The translations under genes and the position numbers were made by a program. Source: a virus. Taken from it: a stretch of DNA of 24,589 nt. The notes below the pieces were generated by a model, which was not told the DNA's origin, did no database searches, and worked only from the letters and a program-made list of their open reading frames with translations. Of the stretch, positions 15,479 to 21,556 are shown piece after piece; position 1 is the stretch's first letter, and each line of letters opens with the position of its first letter. The stretch is from positions 1-24,589 of the IMG/VR virus record IMGVR_UViG_3300033064_002782; one strand, written 5' to 3'.

Positions 15479-16137
15479 GACTCCAGATCCAGAGGCGCAT
15501 TTTCAAGGTTTTTCATTAGGTCACGTTGTCTTTGATATTCTATTAATCTTTCTCTATTTTTTTGATAATACTGTTTATGATATTCTCTTAATTTTTCTTT
15601 ATTTTTTATTTGATATTGTTTTTGAACTTCTCTTATTGTTTCTTTATTTTTTTCTCTATATTTTTTATTAACTTCTTTTTTTGTTTTACTATTTCTACCT
15701 TTTTCATTTAATTTTTCTTTATTATTATCTCTATATTTTTTCTTAATTTCCTTTACTCTTTCTCCATTTTCCTCCACCCATTTATCATAAGTTTCTTTTC
15801 CCTTTTTGGATTGTTGATATTTTTTTACAGATTCAATTCTCAATTTTTCTTTTTCTTCTTTACTTCTTATTAAACTTGCTCTATTTTTTCCACCAATGCT
15901 TCTGTTAATCAGAATACCACCCTCACTTTTTCTTTTATATACGGATATTAACTCCTCTTCAAATAAGTAACTTTCTTCTTCATTATCAAAATATTTAACT
16001 ATTACTATTCTATCCTTTGGTGGAGGAGAAATCCATCTTTTTCCCCAAGTATGCTTCACATATGCCCTGTATTCTTTACCTTTACCGACATAATAAGGAG
16101 TTCGGTCTTCCCTTACCCAGAGATAAACATAGTACAT
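15475..16137 (-). CDS. GIY-YIG homing endonuclease 2, with Lys/Glu/Tyr-rich repeat tail
   Basis: This gene encodes 220 residues. The N-terminal nuclease has Y-V-Y-L-W (GIY-equivalent), P-Y-Y-V-G-K-G (YIG-equivalent), a basic catalytic region (R-A-Y-V-K-H) and E-E-E-L-I for the metal-binding Glu. Residues about 125-210 form a charged repeat (N-K-E-K-L-R-E-Y-H-K-Q-Y-Y-Q-K-N style, about 12-14 residues per unit), commonly found behind GIY-YIG or HNH nucleases as a DNA-contacting helix. The coding DNA there is extremely A-rich on its strand, unlike gp59 and gp33, suggesting separate origin. It sits between gp33 and gp59. It has a late promoter in a hairpin loop, and its stop codon lies inside the gp59 -35 box. 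Confidence 0.82.
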   Translation of the reverse strand: MYYVYLWVREDRTPYYVGKGKEYRAYVKHTWGKRWISPPPKDRIVIVKYFDNEEESYLFEEELISVYKRKSEGGILINRSIGGKNRASLIRSKEEKEKLRIESVKKYQQSKKGKETYDKWVEENGERVKEIKKKYRDNNKEKLNEKGRNSKTKKEVNKKYREKNKETIREVQKQYQIKNKEKLREYHKQYYQKNRERLIEYQRQRDLMKNLENAPLDLES

Positions 16138-16146
16138 TTCTGCTCT

Positions 16147-16226
16147 TAAGTTGGGTGCATTACTATTTATACAAGAAAAGAGGCATTACTGCCCCTAATC
16201 TACCTGTGAAGATTGCACCCAACTCA
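16147..16226 (-). promoter_or_regulatory. Late box TATAAATA in the loop of a 13-bp inverted repeat, before endonuclease 2
   Basis: TATAAATA at 16171-16164 is 27 bases before the ATG. Arms at 16214-16226 and 16147-16159 pair over 13 bp with one G-U. The 54-base loop contains both the box and the gp33 terminator. The 3' arm ends nine bases before the ATG, next to the AAGAG ribosome site. Confidence 0.7.
16176..16195 (-). terminator. Intrinsic terminator after gp33
   Basis: On the minus strand GGGGCA/TGCCTC (6 bp, one G-U) closes a GTAA tetraloop and is followed by TTTT. It separates gp33 from the late box of endonuclease 2, which begins four bases further on. The T-run is short, so some readthrough is likely. 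Confidence 0.7.
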
Positions 16227-16248
16227 GGCATTATTATATAGTTTAGTA

Positions 16249-16509
16249 TTAAAGAGGCAATTTTGCCTTCGAAGTTTTTTTCATAAAATTCAGATTGATA
16301 GCATCATACTTCAATCTTTCTTTGAGGGGTTTTGATACCAATTTCGTAATTGAATCTACCTCAATCTTATTGATCTCACAATAATGGCAAATAGCATCAA
16401 TGTAGTTACATTTTTCTTCTGCAACAATCTTTTCTACTTCCAGTGCAAATTTAGAAGGAGTTAGAAACTTATCCTCTATTGCCTTTTCTAATTCCTTGTT
16501 AGGTTCCAT
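16249..16509 (-). CDS. 33: Late transcription co-activator gp33
   Basis: This gene encodes 86 residues from the ATG at 16509 (M-E-P-N-K-E-L-E-K-A). A longer open frame upstream is out of phase with, and inside, the exonuclease gene, so this start is chosen; it overlaps that gene by 11 bases. The core F-A-L-E-V-E-K-I-V-A-E-E, Y-I-D-A-I-C-H-Y-C-E-I-N-K-I-E-V, followed by K-L-V-S-K-P-L-K-E-R-L, parallels T4 gp33 (I-I-E-K-M-V-E-E, Y-L-E-A-T, E-E-N-S-I, I-P-S-G-I-I-E-K-I). gp33 links host RNA polymerase to the sliding clamp at late promoters. It is thus the likely activator of the late boxes in this window. It is shorter than T4 gp33 (112 residues). Confidence 0.82.
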   Translation of the reverse strand: MEPNKELEKAIEDKFLTPSKFALEVEKIVAEEKCNYIDAICHYCEINKIEVDSITKLVSKPLKERLKYDAINLNFMKKTSKAKLPL

Positions 16510-17182
16510 ACTGCTCAAGTTTATCTCCAACAAATTTTCTAATATATTGGACGAGTAATTTAAGGTACTTTGCTTTGTCGTATTCTTCATAAACAACACA
16601 TTCTCCATTTTCACAAGACATAATGATAACAAATTTTTTGACTGGTATCTCAGTCAGTTCGTAGTACATTGCTGCATAAGCACAGCACTGAACAAAATAA
16701 TGATCAATCCACTCGCGTGGTTTGGGTTTCTTAGAAGTTTTAAAGTCGATAATTGCTAATTCGCCGTTGTATTCTGCAATACAATCCGTCGTTCCTGCAA
16801 TACCCAATTGCTTACTATATAGGGAACCTTCTAAACAGTGAATATTATCAATATTTTTAAGTTCAGACTTAGAAATATTAAACAGAAACTCCGAGATTGG
16901 AAGAATATCTGTAGGAAGATCTTGATTTTTCAGAAAATACTCAGTAAGAGTATGAGTATCCGTACCACGACTTGTTGCAAGTTTCGTGATACGGTCTGCT
17001 TCTACATCTCCAACCCTCTTTCGCCATTTCACAAAGATTTCCTTGTTGAAATGACTTGTAATGGAAGTGATTGAAACTAACTTGAGAAATTCTTCATCTT
17101 CGCCAGGAACTTTATAATAACGAACACCATCTATAGTCTCCCGATCAAGTTTCGGGAGAGTCACATCAACATGATTGAACAT
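16499..17182 (-). CDS. PD-(D/E)XK exonuclease, RecB/Cas4-like
   Basis: This gene encodes 227 residues. The motifs are: R-G-T-D-T-H (72-77), the conserved early motif of this nuclease group; G-T-T-D (Asp133); I-I-D-F-K-T-S-K (Asp146, Lys148); and the downstream Q-C-C-A-Y (Gln165, Tyr169), the QxxxY motif. The protein lacks a helicase domain. The likely role is DNA end processing in phage recombination or host DNA breakdown. The ATG overlaps the stop of endonuclease 3 as TAATG. Its ribosome site (GAGG, five bases upstream) and sigma-70 promoter are both inside the coding end of endonuclease 3. It overlaps gp33 by 11 bases, so the two are probably co-expressed. Confidence 0.85.
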   Translation of the reverse strand: MFNHVDVTLPKLDRETIDGVRYYKVPGEDEEFLKLVSITSITSHFNKEIFVKWRKRVGDVEADRITKLATSRGTDTHTLTEYFLKNQDLPTDILPISEFLFNISKSELKNIDNIHCLEGSLYSKQLGIAGTTDCIAEYNGELAIIDFKTSKKPKPREWIDHYFVQCCAYAAMYYELTEIPVKKFVIIMSCENGECVVYEEYDKAKYLKLLVQYIRKFVGDKLEQYGT

Positions 17183-17907
17183 TAAAACCTCACTCTCCCT
17201 TTATTATAACCCATAGGTATAGATTCGTCAATTGTTATAAGTTTTTCTTCAGTTCCATTATTGACCCAAATTCTTTTGGGACGATTTTTTGCTTTTTGTT
17301 TTATTTTTTCAATAGTTTCTGGAGAATGTTTTTTCCCATACATAGGATTATTTTCTCCATTCACATCGTGGTGATTTTCACTTATTTTTTTTCTAGTTTC
17401 TTCACTAGCAATTTTACCAAGACTTAATTGACGTAATTTTTCAATAGTTTCTGGACTGAATTTCCTACCAATTAACCAAGGTTTAGATTTCCCTTTAGAT
17501 GCCTCACTCATCTTTTTTTTAGTTTCATCACTATGCATTTTACCATACATACCAACTTTTTTCTCTTTATGAAGTTGTTTAACTCTTTCAGAGCATTCTT
17601 GCCGATATTCTTCAGTTGCTTCCCAACCAAAAATTCCATCACCACCATCAGTTATATTATAACCATAAGGAACTTTACTATTATATTCTTTAATATAATA
17701 TTGCTCCAATTCATATGCTCTTCCAGCAGTATCAACTTCTTCAATCAATTCAATAGAAAACTTATCTTCACCATATTTTTTGATTGCTTCAGTTAAAATA
17801 AATCCTCTTTTGGTATGTTGATAAAATCTTTCAGTGATGGAAAATTTGGTTATTCCGACATACTGTTTTTTATTTTCAAGATTATTAATTAAGTAAATTT
17901 TATACAT
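17182..17907 (-). CDS. GIY-YIG homing endonuclease 3, with NUMOD3 repeats
   Basis: This gene encodes 241 residues. The nuclease domain has Y-K-I-Y-L (GIY-equivalent), Q-Y-V-G-I-T (YIG-equivalent), an Arg in T-E-R-F-Y-Q-H, and the metal Glu in Y-E-L-E-Q-Y-Y-I. A glycine-rich turn Y-G-Y-N-I-T-D-G-G-D-G ends the domain near residue 92. Three to four NUMOD3 repeats follow (H-S-D-E-T-K-K-K-M, F-S-P-E-T-I-E-K-L, A-S-E-E-T-R-K-K-I, H-S-P-E-T-I-E-K-I), which contact the target DNA. It lies between phoH and the exonuclease gene. The start is preceded by a strong hairpin holding a late promoter. The last 17 codons contain the whole sigma-70 promoter and ribosome site of the exonuclease. Confidence 0.88.
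   Translation of the reverse strand: MYKIYLINNLENKKQYVGITKFSITERFYQHTKRGFILTEAIKKYGEDKFSIELIEEVDTAGRAYELEQYYIKEYNSKVPYGYNITDGGDGIFGWEATEEYRQECSERVKQLHKEKKVGMYGKMHSDETKKKMSEASKGKSKPWLIGRKFSPETIEKLRQLSLGKIASEETRKKISENHHDVNGENNPMYGKKHSPETIEKIKQKAKNRPKRIWVNNGTEEKLITIDESIPMGYNKGRVRF
17203..17231 (-). promoter_or_regulatory. Sigma-70 promoter of the exonuclease, fully inside endonuclease 3 coding sequence
   Basis: TTGACG at 17231-17226, a 17-base spacer, then TATAAT at 17208-17203. The -10 is read as part of Gly-Tyr-Asn in the endonuclease. Expected start near 17196 leaves a leader of about 14 bases containing GAGG at 17191-17188. Confidence 0.8.
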
Positions 17908-17967
17908 TATCTAACTCATAAAAGGTTATAATTATTTATATAAATCTAAACTTCCACGAGTTAGACA
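17908..17967 (-). promoter_or_regulatory. Late box TATAAATA in the loop of a 17-bp hairpin abutting the start of endonuclease 3
   Basis: TATAAATA at 17940-17933 is 26 bases before the ATG. Minus-strand arms 17967-17951 and 17924-17908 pair over 17 continuous bp (perfect core TCTAACTC/GAGTTAGA, four G-U pairs outside it). The 26-base loop holds the late box, and the 3' arm ends directly against the ATG. A transcript from phoH would carry both arms, while one starting at the late box would carry only the 3' arm. Confidence 0.75.
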
Positions 17968-17973
17968 TATAAT

Positions 17974-18729
17974 TCAAAGATTTAATGTTTCTTTAGCAAT
18001 TAGAAATTCCTTAACTAATCCAGAACGAACAATATCATCAATACCAAACTCAATTATATCTAAAGAAGGCATCGTTCTCAAAATTTTCATAAAGTCAATT
18101 ACGCCATTCTTCTCGTTTGTTTTAATCAAATCGGATTGAGTAGCATCTCCACAGAACATAATCTTAGAGTTTTCACCAACACGAGTGATAATAGAACATA
18201 ATTCGTGGAAATTTGCGTTTTGGAATTCATCTACAATCACAATCGAATTATCAAGTGTGGTTCCTCTTAAGAATGAAGTACTCCAGAACTTAATCGTCTC
18301 CTGTGACTTAAGATTACCATAAAGCATCTCAAACTCAGCATCAGAAGGCATCTGGAACATATACTTCACCATATTCTTATAAGGAATCTGGTAGATGTCT
18401 GACTTATCCTCATAGGAACCAGGGAGGAAACCAATCTCCCTTGTAGCAACCAAAGAACGAACCAGATAGATTTTCTCATAAGGAGTTTTTTCATCAAGAA
18501 CTTCACGGAGAGCATTATAAAGAGTGATGAAAGTCTTACCAGTTCCTGCACAACCATATGCGACAAGATGCTTGCCTTCGGCATATGCATCAAAAAGTTT
18601 TCTTTGATTGTCTGTGAGTGGTTCAATATCTAATAGATACTCATTCCCAAGTGCTTTCTTTTTCTTTGTCTGTCGGGTTGTAAGATCAACACCATTTTGC
18701 TGATCGTTCGTCCTTTTTCTTCTTGCCAT
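17974..18729 (-). CDS. phoH: PhoH-like ATPase
   Basis: This gene encodes 251 residues. Walker A is G-C-A-G-T-G-K-T (59-66), Walker B is I-V-I-V-D-E-F-Q-N, and a later F-C-G-D-A-T-Q-S-D motif is typical of the PhoH family. The N-terminus is a short basic tail, and I-E-P-L-T-D-N-Q begins the domain. Cyanophage phoH is a common auxiliary gene in marine phages; its role is not firmly known, with RNA or phosphate-stress functions proposed. It follows a small gene by ten bases and is probably co-transcribed with it. No terminator is seen between phoH and endonuclease 3. Confidence 0.92.
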   Translation of the reverse strand: MARRKRTNDQQNGVDLTTRQTKKKKALGNEYLLDIEPLTDNQRKLFDAYAEGKHLVAYGCAGTGKTFITLYNALREVLDEKTPYEKIYLVRSLVATREIGFLPGSYEDKSDIYQIPYKNMVKYMFQMPSDAEFEMLYGNLKSQETIKFWSTSFLRGTTLDNSIVIVDEFQNANFHELCSIITRVGENSKIMFCGDATQSDLIKTNEKNGVIDFMKILRTMPSLDIIEFGIDDIVRSGLVKEFLIAKETLNL

Positions 18730-18739
18730 ATTAGGTAGG

Positions 18740-18982
18740 TTAGATTTTCTTTACTCTTGATTTGGGAGCTTTGCTTACATTACCCAGAACTTCATTCCAT
18801 GCTGGGTGTTTAGAGACCAACTTGTTACGCCAATCTCCAACTTCTCCTGGACTTGCAGATCCTTGTGACCAATCTCTGGACCACTGAGGATTGTCTTGAT
18901 ACCACTGTGTGATGTCATGAACACTCATTTCAATCACTTTAGTCTCACCAGTTTCTTTGTTCTTGATCGGATAAATTGCCAT
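18740..18982 (-). CDS. Small conserved protein, FmdB-like without zinc cysteines
   Basis: This gene encodes 80 residues. The start M-A-I-Y-P-I-K-N-K-E-T-G-E-T, with a helix V-H-D-I-T-Q-W-Y-Q-D-N-P, resembles small FmdB-like proteins of T4-like marine phages, which begin M-P-x-Y-x-F-K-x-x-x-T-G-E. The zinc-binding cysteines of cellular FmdB proteins are absent, and W-N-E-V-L-G-N near the C-terminus matches the phage version. The function is unknown. It lies between thyX and phoH, with a late-like box 23 bases upstream. Confidence 0.7.
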   Translation of the reverse strand: MAIYPIKNKETGETKVIEMSVHDITQWYQDNPQWSRDWSQGSASPGEVGDWRNKLVSKHPAWNEVLGNVSKAPKSRVKKI

Positions 18983-19004
18983 TGTTTATAATAATTTACA
19001 AAAA

Positions 19005-19012
19005 TATTTATG
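19005..19012 (-). promoter_or_regulatory. Possible late box CATAAATA before the small gene and phoH
   Basis: CATAAATA on the minus strand, 23 bases before the 18982 start, overlapping the thyX stop codon. It matches seven of eight bases of TATAAATA and has the same spacing as the other late boxes. Confidence 0.5.
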
Positions 19013-19763
19013 GTGAAAGTTTCGCTCTATACAATCTTTTTTCTTCATAGTAACTGAAGATTTCTGGAACCCATTCTTTCATTATAGGAGAAATTGCGTG
19101 ACAGAGTGCCTGAATTTCTACCTGTGCATCCATCTTTGCACGAAGATCCAAAAAGTGTAGTGCAGCACGAAGTGAGAATGTAACTACAAAGTTTTGGCGG
19201 ATATTCTGCGGAAGATAATCACGAAGATGCTCTTCAGCCATACCACGAGTATTAAATACTTCTGCATACCTCTCAGATGCCGCCAGACAGAACTTTAACT
19301 GCCTTTCATAATCTTCCTGCTTCCATTCATACTTGTGCCCTTTGCGGTCAAGATAGAGACCTTCTGGACGCACATAATAAACCTCTTGAGGAGTAAGTTC
19401 ACCTTTAGCAACCTTCAGAACACGACGACCAGTATAACGTTGAGATTGAACATCAAATGATACACCAACACGATGAGTTCGTGCCTGAACAATTACATTA
19501 TGAACAAATCCGACACAATCAAAGGTAATCGCAGGGTGCTCCAATGGTCCCCAGTGTCCACGATCATTTGCAAGTAGTTGCTCAATAACCCATTTACCAC
19601 ACTCCCTCTCATTTGGTGGAAATATTGTATGAATAGGTTCCTCCGAGTAATCATTCTTACCACCTTGCCACGCCAAAGTTTGTGGAAGTTGTGTCTGCCG
19701 AAGCATCACAACTTTCATATTTTGGTCCAATTCAAGAAGGTCTTTTGCTCTAATAGGTTTCAT
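19008..19763 (-). CDS. thyX: Flavin-dependent thymidylate synthase ThyX
   Basis: This gene encodes 251 residues. The ThyX motif appears as R95-T-H-R-V-G-V-S102-F-D-V-Q-S107-Q-R-Y110, matching the family pattern R-H-R-x(7)-S with its extended S-x-R-Y. Other family blocks are H-W-G-P-L-E-H (70-76) and N-F-V-V-T-F-S-L-R-A near residue 215. The enzyme makes dTMP from dUMP with FAD, NADPH and methylenetetrahydrofolate, supplying the phage with thymidine nucleotides. It replaces the ThyA-type td of T4. The ATG overlaps the stop of the preceding small gene (ATGA). Confidence 0.93.
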   Translation of the reverse strand: MKPIRAKDLLELDQNMKVVMLRQTQLPQTLAWQGGKNDYSEEPIHTIFPPNERECGKWVIEQLLANDRGHWGPLEHPAITFDCVGFVHNVIVQARTHRVGVSFDVQSQRYTGRRVLKVAKGELTPQEVYYVRPEGLYLDRKGHKYEWKQEDYERQLKFCLAASERYAEVFNTRGMAEEHLRDYLPQNIRQNFVVTFSLRAALHFLDLRAKMDAQVEIQALCHAISPIMKEWVPEIFSYYEEKRLYRAKLSP

Positions 19764-19927
19764 TTCTTTCCAAATCCTTTTGAGTATTTTGCTTCGATTT
19801 GTGCAAGTTCTTCTTTGACAACTCGTAGTTGAGACTTCATCTCTTTAAGTTGCTCACCAGAATACAAATGATCCTGTTTCGTAAGTTTCTCAAGCATCCT
19901 TACCAATTGTTTTACCCTTTTAGTCAT
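19760..19927 (-). CDS. Small helical protein upstream of thyX
   Basis: This gene encodes 55 residues from the ATG at 19927 (M-T-K-R-V-K-Q-L-V). The open frame extends further up, but the GAGG six bases before this ATG and the overlap with the preceding gene favour it. The protein is charged and helical (L-E-K-L-T-K-Q, Y-S-G-E-Q-L-K-E-M-K-S-Q-L, V-V-K-E-E-L-A-Q-I-E), with coiled-coil character. The function is unknown. It overlaps thyX by four bases (ATGA), so translation is probably coupled. Confidence 0.65.
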   Translation of the reverse strand: MTKRVKQLVRMLEKLTKQDHLYSGEQLKEMKSQLRVVKEELAQIEAKYSKGFGKK

Positions 19928-20078
19928 CGTCATCCTCGAATACTTCATCATAATCCACTTCCCTTGGTTTAATATTATCATATCGGTATGATGATACATC
20001 CGAATAGATTTCCGTTTTTAAAGAATCCACAAGGAGTTCCAAATTACGGACGATAAGTTTTACTTTTTCCTTATCCAT
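19920..20078 (-). CDS. Small acidic-tailed protein, first gene of the thyX operon
   Basis: This 52-residue gene reads from ATG 20078 to TAA 19920-19922. It begins M-D-K-E-K-V-K-L-I-V-R-N-L-E-L-L, continues with Y-R-Y-D-N-I-K-P-R-E-V, and ends in an acidic run E-V-F-E-D-D-D-D. A promoter directly upstream, an eight-base overlap with the next gene, and ordinary codon use support it as real. The family and function are not recognised. Confidence 0.65.
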   Translation of the reverse strand: MDKEKVKLIVRNLELLVDSLKTEIYSDVSSYRYDNIKPREVDYDEVFEDDDD

Positions 20079-20099
20079 AGGTTAGAATTGTTTCAATTC

Positions 20100-20128
20100 A
20101 TTCTAGCACAAAAAAAGGAGGGAATCAA
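20100..20128 (-). promoter_or_regulatory. Sigma-70-like promoter of the thyX operon, overlapping a terminator
   Basis: TTGATT at 20128-20123, a 17-base spacer, then TAGAAT at 20105-20100. The -35 is in the loop of the terminator hairpin and the spacer contains half its stem and the T-tract. The expected start is near 20093, giving a leader of about 15 bases. Confidence 0.65.
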
Positions 20129-20135
20129 TCCCCCC
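20110..20135 (-). terminator. Intrinsic terminator after the capsid-targeted protein gene
   Basis: On the minus strand GGGGGG/CCCTCC (6 bp, one G-U) closes a seven-base loop ATTGATT and is followed by seven T. It lies 26 bases after the stop at 20162. Confidence 0.85.
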
Positions 20136-20161
20136 AGAATATTGGCGCATTACAATTAATT

Positions 20162-21475
20162 TTATTTACCAGGACTGAACTTGACTCCAAGTGCTTTGTT
20201 GCGGGTAGCATCAGACTGTCTCGCCGTAGCAAGTTTCTTAGCAGCATTCGCCGCGTCAGATTTCTTGTAAGCACCAGCAAATAAAGATCTACCAATTCTT
20301 TCTAATGGATTGGAAGAAGTCTGCGCCAGACTCTTTGTATCTGATCTCTTATAAACTGCCTTACCGCCCTTATATGCAAGATTTCCAACTTCTTGCTTAC
20401 CACCAGGTCCAGTAACAACAGAAGTCTTACCTAATTGGGCAGTTTTTCTTTGTGCTCCCGTACCAGTTGTAATAGTATTCTTTTTGGTATCGAAAGTAGT
20501 CTTGCCACCAATACCTTTGATTGCACCACCCGACTGACCTTGACGATTAGTTGTTGCAATTGCCTTTCTTTCTTTTGCATTCGCACCAGCGGCAACATCA
20601 AATGCCTTAGATGCTGCCATAGATCCACCTACCGCGCCAGCAACCGTTCCAACTGGTCCGGCAGCACTTCCGCCTGCACCGCCAAGAGCACCACCAGCGG
20701 CAACTGTAGCACCTTTAGCGAGTGATCTTAACCACCCAGAACCTTTTGATCTCTCATCGGCAACATCAATAGCTGCAGAAGCAGGACCTACAACTCTCCC
20801 AAGTCCCTTGAGAATACCTTTCCCTGTTGCTTTTGTTGCTGTTTTGGCGGCCGCCTTTTCTGCTTCCTTAGCAGCAGATTTTTCTACTTGTTTGGCGGCA
20901 GAAGAGGATGCAGTAGAAGCGGAAGATTGTGGAGTGACGATTGTTTTTCCAGCTGATCCAGTTCCAGCAGCTGCTTTTGCTTGCTTTGCTTCTGCAGATG
21001 CCCTTCTCGCATTGGTTGAAGAAAGTGCTGGTGGTTTTCCTACAGAAGAAGGAGGTTTAGTAGGTGTAGAAGCAGGAGGTTTGGGTGTGGCAGGAGGTTT
21101 ATTTGCAGCATCCTGTGCCCCCCTTATCATAGCATCTGGAATATTTGGATTCCTACCAGTAGGACGTACTATTTCTCCACCTCTTGGACTGGGAGGTAAT
21201 GCTTTTGTGGGTGATGAGGATGGTGTAGAACCCCTTACACTAGATCCAGGAACTGTAGTAGTAGTTCCCTGTGGTCTAAATTGCGTTGAACGATCAGCAG
21301 CAGCACCTGTTGGACCTCTTTGTGCTGCTCTTGCTTTCTTTGCCTCATCTTCAGCATAAATTCTCGCCCTTTCTTGCTCATATGTTGGTCCACCAGGTTT
21401 TCTTTTCTTCATTGGTCTACCCGCAGGTTCTTCATTCAAATATGATTCTTGCAAAAACTGATTAAACGATTTCAT
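20162..21475 (-). CDS. Putative internal head protein with capsid-targeting sequence
   Basis: This gene encodes 437 residues. The N-terminus M-K-S-F-N-Q-F-L-Q-E-S resembles the T4 capsid-targeting sequence M-K-T-Y-Q-E-F-I-A-E-A of internal proteins IPI-IPIII. Two L-x-E sites, L-Q-E (8-10) and L-N-E (13-15), fit cleavage by the gp21-type prohead protease. The mature part is basic, low-complexity, and rich in Ala, Lys, Pro, Ser and Gly (about 16-250). A glycine-zipper-like stretch follows at about 254-297 (A-A-G-G-A-L-G-G-A-G-G-S-A-A-G), then a Gly/Lys/Thr C-terminus. The inferred role is a protein packed in the head with the DNA and possibly ejected into the host; the glycine zipper could enter a membrane. 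A late box lies 20 bases upstream, and terminators flank the gene, so it is a single-gene late unit in an early region. Confidence 0.7.
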   Translation of the reverse strand: MKSFNQFLQESYLNEEPAGRPMKKRKPGGPTYEQERARIYAEDEAKKARAAQRGPTGAAADRSTQFRPQGTTTTVPGSSVRGSTPSSSPTKALPPSPRGGEIVRPTGRNPNIPDAMIRGAQDAANKPPATPKPPASTPTKPPSSVGKPPALSSTNARRASAEAKQAKAAAGTGSAGKTIVTPQSSASTASSSAAKQVEKSAAKEAEKAAAKTATKATGKGILKGLGRVVGPASAAIDVADERSKGSGWLRSLAKGATVAAGGALGGAGGSAAGPVGTVAGAVGGSMAASKAFDVAAGANAKERKAIATTNRQGQSGGAIKGIGGKTTFDTKKNTITTGTGAQRKTAQLGKTSVVTGPGGKQEVGNLAYKGGKAVYKRSDTKSLAQTSSNPLERIGRSLFAGAYKKSDAANAAKKLATARQSDATRNKALGVKFSPGK

Positions 21476-21494
21476 ATTTTTTCGTCTTTTTAGT

Positions 21495-21502
21495 TATTTA
21501 TA
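21495..21502 (-). promoter_or_regulatory. T4-type late promoter of the capsid-targeted protein
   Basis: A perfect TATAAATA on the minus strand, 20 bases before the ATG. It follows directly after the terminator at 21518-21552. Confidence 0.78.
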
Positions 21503-21517
21503 AAATCTCATTGAAAC

Positions 21518-21552
21518 AAAAAAATACTGGAAAATTTTTTCACAGTATTTTT
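21518..21552 (-). terminator. Hairpin terminator between two small-gene and late-gene units
   Basis: Arms AAAAATACTG at 21552-21543 and CAGTATTTTT at 21529-21520 pair over 10 bp, and the loop can extend the stem with GAAA/TTTC. On the minus strand seven T follow from 21524 to 21518. It starts four bases after the stop of the 21557 gene. Confidence 0.75.
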
Positions 21553-21556
21553 GTAA

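Noticed and set aside
16510-16632. Upstream extension of gp33 to 16632
   Set aside because: It overlaps the exonuclease reading frame throughout and shows no gp33 similarity; the ATG at 16509 gives the family-length core.
15475-17907. Endonuclease genes as parts of group I introns
   Set aside because: They are free-standing between intact genes; no split host gene or intron core was seen.
20808-21359. Plus-strand open frame of 183 codons opposite the capsid-targeted gene
   Set aside because: It is an Ala/Val/Gly-rich antisense shadow of a low-complexity gene, with no promoter or ribosome site.
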